From Prolixibacteraceae bacterium (GTDB lineage Bacteria; Bacteroidota; Bacteroidia; Bacteroidales; Prolixibacteraceae), in the NCBI GenBank assembly GCA_019163175.1, contig JAFLKN010000001.1:62001-126000 (forward strand): a stretch of DNA of 64,000 bases, in the 5' to 3' direction. The notes beneath the pieces were generated by a model that ran no database searches, was not told where the DNA came from, and worked only from the letters and a program-made list of their open reading frames with translations. Of this stretch, positions 16,321-24,381 are shown in pieces (positions within the stretch are counted from its first letter, which is position 1; every line of letters begins with the position of its first letter). The translations under genes were made by a program, and so were the position numbers.

Positions 16321-18039
16321 CTAAATTTCCAGCGGATTTTTCACAACGGGAAGCTTGTTCTGTAAAGGTTTGGTGGACTTACTGATTTCAAGATCCTTGA
16401 AAAGGAATGCGTCCGGTGTAATGAACGTGGTCGGACAACCGCTCAAGTAATCAATCCGGTGATTGGTATCCTCTCCGCCCGTATTGTTCAGCACCTGCAT
16501 CTGATTACTGGCACCAATAATTTTCCGAAGATCGGTTAAAACCAACGAATTGAAACTTACCGATCTGATCCGGGTTTCTTCGCCCGTGTTTACGTCAACT
16601 TTGAAAATCTGTCGCAATTCCGAGAGGTTGGAAGTCATTTCCCTGACAATGATGGCATAATTGAGTCCATCGGCTTTTGCACGTTCCATCAATTGCTTTT
16701 TTAGTTCTTCTTTCGATACTCCATTTTTATAATCAACCTCAACCACTCCCGGACCGATAATTGAAGCTCCTGAAATTGAAGGAACCCGCAAATGTCCGTT
16801 TGATTCTTTCATTTTCAGCGTTGGCATCCGCCCACAGAGCAAATTTTTCAACACTCCGTTTTCAACAATAACCAGCTCTTCTGGAGGAACAGTTCCTTCC
16901 ATGTCCACCGGATAAGCACCAATTAATTGAATACCGTTGTATTTGGTTTTTCCGGAAACGGCTTTTACCGTCATATTTTCAGGAGAAATTCGGGTATCGA
17001 TGCGCAGTTCGGTCGATATTTTGTTGGTTGACCGATCGGGCATTTGGGAATTGGTCCTTCTTTCGCGTTTTGCAAAAAGGTTTTCCTGTTGGGCATAAAA
17101 CATTGTTTTTCGGACAACTTCAGCCGCAGCCGGGCCCTCAAACAAAACCGGGCCATTATATACATCGTTGAAAACCGGCGCTTTTTTCATTTCAAGCAAA
17201 GTTGCTGCCATTTCTTTTGTTTCCTTAAGTACCTGATCCAATTGTGGCAAATCGCTTTCGGTCTTTACATGGTAAGTTTTGTAAAGCTCCAATTCTTCGC
17301 CTTCGTCAGTCACCGTTTCCGCATTGACAACCAATCGTACAATTGAATTTGGGTATGAAGCCTTACTCCCTTCAGTATTTGAATAATAGATGTTTGCCTT
17401 GATTCCGGTGATGCGAACCCAACTTGTGGTAAATTGCGGATAATTCTTTAACTCGGCTGAAATCGCATTGGCATATTGAACGAGTTTCTCTTTGTTATAA
17501 TTCAAATCAATCGCTGGCAGTGATAACTGAATTACTTTACCCGGAAGGAAATCCGGAACATTTGTCCACTCATCGGGCGCTGCATTTTTGTTAGCCGACT
17601 GCTTTGCTGAATAAAGGTTTACCGAATTTTTATAGGCCCGGTCGAAAGAAAGCCACAACCTTCTTCTGGATTCATCAATACAATCAGCCACCGGGAAATT
17701 GGTTCTTCCGGCCATCGGGTTAAAAGCTGTACCGTTGAGGTTATTGTTTTTGTAATCTCCAACCAGTACCTGCAAATTTTGCGGCACACGCATCCTTGAT
17801 TCCGATGCCTTAATCAGCGATCCTAATGATGAATGAACGATGAGCAAATTCTGATCGACAATATTTACTCCGATGTAAAATGGATTCGGCATTCCTGGTA
17901 GTCGGAGCGCCCCCATGCTTTTGTTCATCTGTTCTTCCATAACCTTATGAAACATGGATCCTGTATTTTGATTTTGAGCCATAGCAACAGAAGAAATCAG
18001 TAATAATAAAAGGAATATGTAGTTTTTGAGATTTGTCAT
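16321..18039 (-). CDS. Exported TldE/PmbA-like protein lacking the zinc motif
   Basis: A 572-residue protein of the TldD/PmbA superfamily with a Sec signal peptide (hydrophobic residues 7-20, cleavage after A-M-A). The C-terminal domain keeps the family pattern (G-P-V-L-F-E-G-P-A-A-A-E near residue 300, V-D-M-E-G-T-V-P-P-E-E, L-L-C-G-R-M-P-T). At the site where TldD carries H-E-x-x-x-H this protein reads V-V-R-K-T-M-F, so it should be the inactive partner, like TldE in the E. coli TldD/TldE heterodimer. It follows the H-E-x-x-x-H-bearing paralogue by 35 bp on the same strand, so the two are probably made together and exported to the periplasm. Export is unusual because characterised TldD/TldE are cytoplasmic. 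Confidence 0.83.
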   Translation of the reverse strand: MTNLKNYIFLLLLLISSVAMAQNQNTGSMFHKVMEEQMNKSMGALRLPGMPNPFYIGVNIVDQNLLIVHSSLGSLIKASESRMRVPQNLQVLVGDYKNNNLNGTAFNPMAGRTNFPVADCIDESRRRLWLSFDRAYKNSVNLYSAKQSANKNAAPDEWTNVPDFLPGKVIQLSLPAIDLNYNKEKLVQYANAISAELKNYPQFTTSWVRITGIKANIYYSNTEGSKASYPNSIVRLVVNAETVTDEGEELELYKTYHVKTESDLPQLDQVLKETKEMAATLLEMKKAPVFNDVYNGPVLFEGPAAAEVVRKTMFYAQQENLFAKRERRTNSQMPDRSTNKISTELRIDTRISPENMTVKAVSGKTKYNGIQLIGAYPVDMEGTVPPEELVIVENGVLKNLLCGRMPTLKMKESNGHLRVPSISGASIIGPGVVEVDYKNGVSKEELKKQLMERAKADGLNYAIIVREMTSNLSELRQIFKVDVNTGEETRIRSVSFNSLVLTDLRKIIGASNQMQVLNNTGGEDTNHRIDYLSGCPTTFITPDAFLFKDLEISKSTKPLQNKLPVVKNPLEI

Positions 18040-18074
18040 GATATTTTGAATTAAGTTGAATTCGGAACTAAAAA

Positions 18075-19748
18075 CTATTTAGGCATATCAATCGGAGGAG
18101 TATTCCCCACTGGAATTGCCTTTTTCTGAAGCTCGATTTTCTTGATAAACATCATCGGACAGACCGAGGCGACCGGAACCCTGCCGGATTCGGCGCCGCA
18201 ATATCCGCTAAACAACCCGTATTCACCACCAACGGCTTCAACTTCCGAAAACATCGCAAGCGGTGTTCCAACCAGATTCACACCCCGGACCAATTCGTCG
18301 GACCGTCCATCGGCATAAACCCGGTAAACTTCGTTCGGAGTCACATTAAAAGCATTCGGATTGACCCGGTTGGTCATCGTAAAACCGCCGGTAACTTCCT
18401 TAAAATAATATCCGTAGCTAAGATTTTGTTTTTTCAGCTCAGCGATAAAAAGATCGCGAAGCTCTTTTTCGGTATAATGCTTTTCTGACTCAAGAATAAG
18501 ATTCGACTGGCGTGAAACTGGTCCCATCCCTTCCATTGCCCGGCCATGTCCGTTCGATTGCAAAATTCCTGCAATGGGAGTCCTGCCAGCCAGAAAATTT
18601 TTAAGAACGCCTTTATCAACCACGACTGTCCTTTTTCCCAAAACACCTTCGTCGTCGTACTTGTATGATCCGCTCAATACATAACTCTTGTATTCGCCCA
18701 GAGTTGGATCGAATATGACACTGAGGTTTGAATTCAAAATCTGTTCGCCGACTTTCTTTTTGTAGGTTTGGGCATCATCAACTGTTTTCATTCGTGATGC
18801 CTCAATACGGTGTCCGAAAATTTCGTGAAAGAAAACTCCGGTTGCACTTCCTGAAAGTAAAGCGGGGCCGCTGTACGACTCAACTACCGGTGATTTACGC
18901 AAGGCACCTATTTTACTGATCATTTCCTTTACTTCGGTTAAAATTACCTCGTCGGCAGGCAAACTCTTTAAATCGTGGGCGAAATACGACTTGTACAACG
19001 GAAGATCCATTCCATCGGGTGCAATGCCCGTGCAGGTAATCGTCAGTTCGATGTAATTTCGGTTCTCCGTAATTTTGGTCCCTTCCGTTGTAACAAAATA
19101 CTTCCGGATTGAATTAACTGAATACTTAACCGAAGAATTGATAATAAACACGTAGTTGTAAAACGGAGCCGATAGCTTCTGCACTTTTGCGGCAAGCAAA
19201 TCCTCGGTTTTCTTATCAACCACTATTTTCCGGGCGGGTTCAAGGTAGTTTTCCTGTTTTTCGGAACTAAAGTCCGGGGACTGGTCTTCTTCTTTTGCGT
19301 TGATGGCATTGCTGCCTTTTATTTTTCCCAATTGGTCAACCGCATTTTGATAGGCAGTGTTTGTTGATTGCCAAAGTGCCTGTGTAATTGCGGCTTCTCC
19401 ATTATCCCACGGAAGCTCGGTTATTCCGAGATAGTTAAAGCCGGCACCACCCCTGATGGCATGAAAATTATCAAGTTCGGGTGTCCCAACCCTAACCATC
19501 GTGGTTAAAATCCTGTTGTTATTTCGTCTTACCTGCTCCAGACATCCGTGAGACCCGGAAATATCCGTCACTTCCATATCTGAAACTCGATAACTCAAAT
19601 AATACGCGGGAGTTTCCTGCTTTTTTAGCTCCGTGAATTCACGAGAAATTTCTTTCTCCAAAATATTGATGAGGGGATCCTGTGCGGAAAGATACTGACA
19701 GTTTAATGCAAGAAAAAATGTCAGTAATAGGTGGAATTTTTGAAACAT
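18075..19748 (-). CDS. Exported TldD-like metallopeptidase
   Basis: A 557-residue TldD-family protein. Residues 1-22 form a signal peptide (cleavage near S-A-Q). The zinc site H308-E309-I-F-G-H313 is intact, in the context G-S-A-T-G-V-F-F-H-E-I-F-G-H-R. A late Cys in S-G-Y-C-G-A-E-S-G could be the third ligand, as in E. coli TldD. G-R-T-P-I ... S-N-G-H-G-R-A (about residues 405-420) matches the family core. TldD/TldE cut unfolded peptides, including RiPP leader peptides and microcin precursors. Being exported, this pair would act on peptides in the periplasm. It is the first gene of a two-gene leftward unit with a good -7 box at 19774-19781. Confidence 0.88.
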   Translation of the reverse strand: MFQKFHLLLTFFLALNCQYLSAQDPLINILEKEISREFTELKKQETPAYYLSYRVSDMEVTDISGSHGCLEQVRRNNNRILTTMVRVGTPELDNFHAIRGGAGFNYLGITELPWDNGEAAITQALWQSTNTAYQNAVDQLGKIKGSNAINAKEEDQSPDFSSEKQENYLEPARKIVVDKKTEDLLAAKVQKLSAPFYNYVFIINSSVKYSVNSIRKYFVTTEGTKITENRNYIELTITCTGIAPDGMDLPLYKSYFAHDLKSLPADEVILTEVKEMISKIGALRKSPVVESYSGPALLSGSATGVFFHEIFGHRIEASRMKTVDDAQTYKKKVGEQILNSNLSVIFDPTLGEYKSYVLSGSYKYDDEGVLGKRTVVVDKGVLKNFLAGRTPIAGILQSNGHGRAMEGMGPVSRQSNLILESEKHYTEKELRDLFIAELKKQNLSYGYYFKEVTGGFTMTNRVNPNAFNVTPNEVYRVYADGRSDELVRGVNLVGTPLAMFSEVEAVGGEYGLFSGYCGAESGRVPVASVCPMMFIKKIELQKKAIPVGNTPPIDMPK

Positions 19749-19773
19749 AGATTGATCTTTGGTTAATTGAAAC

Positions 19774-19781
19774 CAAAGTTA
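19774..19781 (-). promoter_or_regulatory. Probable -7 box of the tldD/tldE-like operon
   Basis: On the minus strand TAACTTTG fits TAnnTTTG and ends 26 bp before the ATG of the TldD-like gene. No convincing -33 TTTG is found at the usual spacing. Confidence 0.4.
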
Positions 19782-19871
19782 ACAAAACATGTTCCATCTA
19801 ATTTATGTTTTGTAACAGACCAATAAGATATGCTGGTTACCTTTCTCTTCCTGCTACAGGCAACTGTTTCC

Positions 19872-20420
19872 CTATATCAACTTAACCTCAGCCTTAGCTT
19901 TTATCTCAATTTTAATTGTGAAACTAATGTCTGAAAAATCGGCTACCCCGGTTGAAATTACTCCGATTTCCTGTCCATCTTTAAGTGATTGACTTAATAG
20001 ATTCAATTGATCTTTGTCGTTGGTTAAAGTCAGAGTTTTCCCAACTGATAACAATTCATTTTTTAAAGACCACTTAATTTCACGATTGAAGTTCTTAAGA
20101 ATCAAATCTCCTGAAATAAGTGTGATGCTGTTTCTTGAAAGGCTTGTGATAGTGGCCGTGATGGATTTTATTTCGTAACCCTGTATGCTGTTTAAATAGA
20201 CATTGACTTTGGAGTCGCTGCGGGGGTCGATTACGGCACTGCCACTGTAAACAGCGGTATTCGTAACGTTTAAGATGGCAGGAACTTTACATTCGAGCAT
20301 ACTGGTAAAGGCAGGCTCGATATCAAATGTGCTGGCATCCTTAATTTTATCGCAGCTTGTGCTGGTAAAAAGCAGGGAAAACAATACTACTACAAAACTA
20401 AGCTTGAAGATTTTTCTCAT
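19872..20420 (-). CDS. Hypothetical lipoprotein
   Basis: A 182-residue protein with an SPII signal (M-R-K-I-F-K-L-S-F-V-V-V-L-F, lipobox S-T-S-C near residue 23). The rest is beta-rich with alternating hydrophobic residues (S-I-T-A-T-I-T-S-L near residue 84, F-T-I-K-I-E-I-K-A-K-A-E-V-K at the end) and shows no motif I recognise. It is probably anchored in the outer or inner membrane facing the periplasm. It stands alone: 123 bp separate it from the TldD-like gene and 545 bp from the next gene upstream, and it is on the same strand as the TldD-like operon but has no visible link to it. Confidence 0.75.
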   Translation of the reverse strand: MRKIFKLSFVVVLFSLLFTSTSCDKIKDASTFDIEPAFTSMLECKVPAILNVTNTAVYSGSAVIDPRSDSKVNVYLNSIQGYEIKSITATITSLSRNSITLISGDLILKNFNREIKWSLKNELLSVGKTLTLTNDKDQLNLLSQSLKDGQEIGVISTGVADFSDISFTIKIEIKAKAEVKLI

Positions 20421-20645
20421 AATACATTCATTTTAAAGTGGGTAAAATAAAAGACATGTCTATCTGAATTATTCTGCTTAACAAATAGTATTTGAGGAAA
20501 GTTTAATGGGATTCCAGATTTTATTTATAAAGAAAAAAGAATTCATTTTTTTGAATTCAACTTTTACCTCAAAGTGTTCAATCGAAGTCCCCAATTAGCA
20601 ACTTAAACCCGGAACCCGTAAAGGTTTTATCTGTACAAACAGGTT

Positions 20646-20794
20646 TTAAACTCCACCGCCCTCCTCGGCAATAATGATGCCGGAATCGCCTATGTCGCTA
20701 GTCTTCAGTCTTATGTTGGAGTTTGTTCGGGCCAGAATATTGGTGCAGGCATCAATCGAAACAATATATTTACGAATGATGAGGAAGTATCTCT
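20646..20794 (-). pseudogene. Remnant of a LytTR response-regulator C-terminus
   Basis: Read on the minus strand this stretch encodes R-Y-F-L-I-I-R-K-Y-I-V-S-I-D-A-C-T-N-I-L, almost the same as the intact LytTR regulator at 21737-22486 (R-Y-F-R-I-N-R-K-Y-I-V-S-I-D-A-C-T-N-I-L). It then diverges but keeps the register (I-I-I-A-E-E for I-I-V-A-R-E) to a premature stop. DNA similarity continues downstream to about 20579, matching 21690-21736 after the intact gene. It has no start and covers only about 50 codons. It is therefore the decayed end of a tandem duplicate, with the HEPN-like gene lying between the two copies. Confidence 0.85.
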
Positions 20795-20836
20795 AACCAG
20801 GAAGAACACCAAGTAAAGCACAAAGGATACAAAGCA

Positions 20837-20869
20837 AATTCCATTCTTCGAAAGAGGGATGGAATTTTT
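20837..20869 (+). terminator. Hairpin terminator, copy 3 of the repeated element
   Basis: AATTCCATTCTTC / GAGGGATGGAATT with GAAA loop (13-bp stem) and T-tract, the same element as at 15535 and 16201. It has no gene directly upstream on this strand: it lies between the decayed LytTR fragment and the HEPN-like gene, so it is best seen as a mobile or relict hairpin. Confidence 0.72.
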
Positions 20870-20965
20870 AGTTTTTAGGAAGGTTTTAACCCAAAGGGAG
20901 GCTGGGAAACGAAGTCATTTATAATGAGTAAATTTACTGAAGCACATTAAAAAATTCAAAATTAG

Positions 20966-21670
20966 ATGAAAAACACTGTCAACCACAATTCTAACAGCAT
21001 GCAGATTTCCTTTTTAGATGAACTTGATACAAGCAATTTCTTTTATCAAAACATTGTGACCTTAGCTTATTCCCAATTTGGCATTAATGAGCTACTTGCC
21101 AGAGGTTTTTACAAATTCAAGAAATCACAATTCACTGATAATAGCTCGTTCATTAAAGAAATACAATCTTATAATTTTCCAATTGATGTTGAAGAAGAAA
21201 TCCTTAACACAAAAACATTTACTCCATTAATTTATGTGCCGGGATTTTTAACAAAGGATAGATCTAAGTCATATGAAATAGACATAGACGAATCTGCACG
21301 TAAATTATTTTCTGAGGATGAATACCCCTTTGATGCAAACAGCCAATTAACCTATTTGACAATTATAGCAGCATGGGAAAAAGCAATGGTTCATAAACTG
21401 CAAGATAAACCTGTTTTACAATTTTTTAGGCATATCAGAAATGCGGCAGCTCATAACGGAAGATTCCACTTCGATAAAAAAGTTATTGATGAAAAATCCG
21501 GAGAATTAAAGAAAAAAGCACAATGGAACCAATTCGAAATAAAAAGCAGTTTGCAAAATATGAAGCTTATTCCCAAATTCAAAGAGGAAAATGAAGCTTT
21601 TTGGGATCAAGGAGACCTCGTTGAATTTCTCATTGATTTTGAGAATTATTACCCAGAACTAAAAATGTAA
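20966..21670 (+). CDS. Hypothetical protein with HEPN-like R-x4-H motif
   Basis: A 234-residue cytoplasmic protein, A/T-rich at the DNA level compared with its neighbours. Residues 152-170 read L-Q-F-F-R-H-I-R-N-A-A-A-H-N-G-R-F-H-F, in which R158-N-A-A-A-H163 matches the R-x4-6-H signature of HEPN domains, many of which are RNases in toxin-antitoxin, abortive-infection or CRISPR contexts. A similar R-N-A-x-x-H stretch also occurs in non-nuclease HEPN and Cthe-type helical proteins, so nuclease activity is not proven. No partner antitoxin or nucleotidyltransferase is seen beside it. It sits between a decayed and an intact LytTR sequence, pointing to insertion by a duplication event. Confidence 0.7.
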   Translation: MKNTVNHNSNSMQISFLDELDTSNFFYQNIVTLAYSQFGINELLARGFYKFKKSQFTDNSSFIKEIQSYNFPIDVEEEILNTKTFTPLIYVPGFLTKDRSKSYEIDIDESARKLFSEDEYPFDANSQLTYLTIIAAWEKAMVHKLQDKPVLQFFRHIRNAAAHNGRFHFDKKVIDEKSGELKKKAQWNQFEIKSSLQNMKLIPKFKEENEAFWDQGDLVEFLIDFENYYPELKM

Positions 21671-21736
21671 TAAATATCACAACAGCTCAACCGAAGGCTC
21701 CAACTCGCAACATGAACCCCGCAACTCAGAACGCTT

Positions 21737-22486
21737 TTACCTGTCCAGCCAACTCTTAAATTCCACCACCCGTTCGCGCGCCACGATAATGTCGGGATCG
21801 TCAATTTCGTCGATTTTCAGGCGGAGGCGGGAATTTGTCCAGGCCAGAATGTTGGTGCAGGCGTCAATCGAAACAATGTATTTGCGGTTGATACGGAAGT
21901 ATCTTTCAGGGTCGAGCATCGGCTCCAACTGGTCGAGTGCATAGTCTATACAGTAGGTGTGGGCATCGGTGGTGCGAATAAAACTGGCTTTCTCCTGACT
22001 GTAAAACACCAGAATTTCCTCTACCGGAACACTCCTTATTTTGTCGCCCACTTTCACCATAAACCGCGATTTGTAAGCCTTTTCGGAACCCGCTTTGCCT
22101 ATTGAGAGTATCTTTTCAAGCGCCAGTCCCGGCGAAAAATGTTTGGCTTTTTCAATGGCTTGCCGGAGCCGTTCTTCTTCAATCGGTTTCAGTAAATAGT
22201 CGATTCCGTTGGTTTGGAATGCCTCGATGGCATAATGGTCGTATGCTGTGGTAAAGATTATCGGGCAACGCACCGTAACCTGTTTGTAAATTTCGAAGCT
22301 AAGCCCGTCGGCCAGCTGAATGTCGGAGAAAATCAGCTCGGGCTCAGGATTGTTTTGCAGGTATTTTATACCATCGCGTACCGATTCGATTCGGGCAAGT
22401 ACCACCATATTTGGTGCAACTTTAGCCAGCAGGCGTTCGAGGTGATTGGCGGCGCGGGTTTCGTCTTCGAGGATTATAATCTTCAT
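21737..22486 (-). CDS. LytTR family response regulator
   Basis: A 249-residue regulator. The receiver domain (1-115) has the acidic pair E7-D8, phosphoacceptor D55 in F-S-D-I-Q and K104 in L-L-K-P-I. The LytTR DNA-binding domain (about 140-245) has F-Y-S-Q-E-K, Y-F-R-I-N-R-K-Y-I-V and V-A-R-E-R-V. It overlaps the upstream LytS-type kinase by 4 bp (ATGA), so the two are one unit. It should bind direct-repeat sites at its target promoter. The nearest candidates are the TPR/TonB-receptor genes at 23.7-26.5 kb. A broken copy of its C-terminus lies at 20646-20794. Confidence 0.95.
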   Translation of the reverse strand: MKIIILEDETRAANHLERLLAKVAPNMVVLARIESVRDGIKYLQNNPEPELIFSDIQLADGLSFEIYKQVTVRCPIIFTTAYDHYAIEAFQTNGIDYLLKPIEEERLRQAIEKAKHFSPGLALEKILSIGKAGSEKAYKSRFMVKVGDKIRSVPVEEILVFYSQEKASFIRTTDAHTYCIDYALDQLEPMLDPERYFRINRKYIVSIDACTNILAWTNSRLRLKIDEIDDPDIIVARERVVEFKSWLDR

Positions 22487-23526
22487 TTTTGCAGCGCTTT
22501 TAAAATTGGAACACGAACAGCGTAATACTCGTCAGTGCTAATGATTTTGATCGGTTTTTCAGAAAAGAAAGCAAACTGCTGCGTAATATTCTTCAGTCCG
22601 GTTTTTTTCGAATCGTCCCCAACGCTTTTGGGTTGCATGTTGTTTTTCACTTCCAGCGAATCAGCGTTTTTTCGTATCGAAATCCACAGCGGGAAAGCCT
22701 CCGAAACCTCATTGTGTTTCACTGCATTTTCGATGAGCAATTGCAGACTCATGGGCACAATGTAATCATCCGCACTGGCCTCCACATCAATCTCAATTTT
22801 CAGTTTCTCTTCGAAACGGGTTTTCAGCATAAACGTGTACGAACGGATAAATTCGAGTTCATCTTTCAGCGGAACCAGCTCTTTGTCGCGGCTGTCGAGC
22901 ACATAACGGAACAAGTCGCTCATCTGCCTGATAAACCTGACAGCCATTGCCTGATCGTCATACACCAGATCGCTCAATACATTCAGGCTGTTGAACAGGA
23001 AGTGCGGATTTATCTGGTTGCGTAGCGATTCGTATTTGTAAGCCAGCATTTCAACCTTCAGCTTTTCGGCCTGCTGAAACGACTTCTTCCAGGCGAAGAA
23101 AAAACCGCTAGCGGTAAATATCAGCGAAATAATAAATGAAATTACCAACGAATACGGAATAGACCTGATTATCGAACTCCATGACTGCGCCGGAAGAATT
23201 CCATTCCAGACATAGTAATTGAAAAACTGAATCAGGATAAATGCACTTACGGAGTAACCCAGGAATGCCAGAATTTCGATAACTACCTTTTTTACAGGAG
23301 TCTCAATCCACGATATTTTTAGATCGAGATATCTATTTATGAGCTGAATACCTGCCCATTGGGTAAAACAGATGCTGAACGACCAACAATAACTGATCAG
23401 AAAACTTTCGAGATTACGGGTTGCACCATGTATGAAAAGAAGAATAATGAACAAACTCAAAACGGCATTGGCCAAAATGAATCTTCCTAAGCTGAATTGC
23501 CTGTCCCAAAGTCCCGGAATATGCAT
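22483..23526 (-). CDS. LytS-type sensor histidine kinase
   Basis: A 347-residue membrane kinase. Four hydrophobic segments (about residues 15-35, 45-62, 82-105 and 122-146) form the N-terminal sensor. A short coiled linker leads to the His_kinase domain with the phospho-acceptor H175 in Q-I-N-P-H-F-L-F-N, then L-L-I-E-N-A-V-K-H-N (N box) near residue 265. The ATP-lid G-box is reduced to K-T-G-L-K-N-I, as common in this family. No extracellular domain is large enough to suggest a ligand. It is the upstream partner of the LytTR regulator (4-bp overlap) and is separated from the next upstream gene by a strong terminator, so it has its own promoter. Confidence 0.94.
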   Translation of the reverse strand: MHIPGLWDRQFSLGRFILANAVLSLFIILLFIHGATRNLESFLISYCWSFSICFTQWAGIQLINRYLDLKISWIETPVKKVVIEILAFLGYSVSAFILIQFFNYYVWNGILPAQSWSSIIRSIPYSLVISFIISLIFTASGFFFAWKKSFQQAEKLKVEMLAYKYESLRNQINPHFLFNSLNVLSDLVYDDQAMAVRFIRQMSDLFRYVLDSRDKELVPLKDELEFIRSYTFMLKTRFEEKLKIEIDVEASADDYIVPMSLQLLIENAVKHNEVSEAFPLWISIRKNADSLEVKNNMQPKSVGDDSKKTGLKNITQQFAFFSEKPIKIISTDEYYAVRVPILKALQK

Positions 23527-23581
23527 GGTAATTAGATTTTTTGAGTTGGTGCTAAAGATAGAATTTCTGACTGCGAAAAAG

Positions 23582-23652
23582 AAAAAAGTGATCAGTCAAA
23601 GTTTGCAGTCATAGTAGCACTGGTGACTGCGACTAACAACTGATCACTTTTC
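23582..23652 (-). terminator. Nested bidirectional hairpin terminator
   Basis: Outer stem AAAAGTGATCAGT (from 23584) / ACTGATCACTTTT (to 23651) with an inner stem GCAGTCA / TGACTGC (about 23605-23630). T-tracts occur on both strands. It follows the 23667-24305 gene and isolates the LytS/LytTR operon. Confidence 0.8.
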
Positions 23653-23666
23653 TCTTTTACTGATTT

Positions 23667-24305
23667 TTATTGGCAACCTTTTACAATTCCTTCGGCCTGT
23701 TCTTTTCCCCAGTTTGGATGAAAGGGCGATTTAGCCTTGAAATTGTCCCAGTTAGCCAACAATTCTTTTGCTGCTGGGCAGAACGATTTTGGATCTTGCC
23801 CGGTGAACTGTGCCGAACCCATGTCCATCTGGATCTTTAGCATCTGTGCCCGTGGATTGGTGGCATCCAGTGCGAGCGCTTTGCCTAGTGCCTGACCAGA
23901 TAGACCGCTGTATTCCTGACCGCGTTCCATCGGGTTTACCACCAACCGGCCAACAAGGTAAAAAGCCTGCAATACAAAAGCCTCCGATTCGGAAGGAACC
24001 ATTTCCAGCATATTAGTGATCGATTTTTCGGCAACATCCAGGTAGCCATCTTTTTTGGTAGCATCCTGTTCCATAAAGCTCATCAAAATGTAGCACTGCG
24101 CATGATAATACAAAGGCAGCCATTCGCTTTTTTCAGCGGCGGCAATCATCTGAAATTTGTTCCCCAAAGCCTGAAAATCGGCTACATCTTTGCTTGTTCC
24201 GAACTGACCGAGCGTTTCGCCCATGGCCTGATAATACTCTGGCTTCTGAGCCATTGAAACTAAACTAACCAACACTACTGCAAGTGATAAAATGATCTTT
24301 TTCAT
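23667..24305 (-). CDS. Exported TPR-like helical protein
   Basis: A 212-residue protein with a signal peptide (M-K-K-I-I-L-S-L-A-V-V-L-V, cleavage after S-M-A). The mature part is helical: A-L-G-N-K-F-Q-M-I-A-A-A-E-K near residue 47, L-D-V-A-E-K-S-I-T-N-M-L-E near residue 85 and L-G-K-A-L-A-L-D-A-T-N-P-R-A near residue 137 look like degenerate tetratricopeptide repeats. A proline-turned tail follows (S-P-F-H-P-N-W-G). It is 76 bp downstream of the TonB-dependent receptor gene on the same strand, so it is probably a periplasmic accessory of that receptor. Substrate unknown. A strong terminator follows the gene. Confidence 0.75.
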   Translation of the reverse strand: MKKIILSLAVVLVSLVSMAQKPEYYQAMGETLGQFGTSKDVADFQALGNKFQMIAAAEKSEWLPLYYHAQCYILMSFMEQDATKKDGYLDVAEKSITNMLEMVPSESEAFVLQAFYLVGRLVVNPMERGQEYSGLSGQALGKALALDATNPRAQMLKIQMDMGSAQFTGQDPKSFCPAAKELLANWDNFKAKSPFHPNWGKEQAEGIVKGCQ

Positions 24306-24381
24306 GATTGTTTTTATTTAAAGTTTGACGTTTTTAAAATTTGGTCCTAGCAACTGCAAAAACAAGCCGCCAGCAGCTGAT

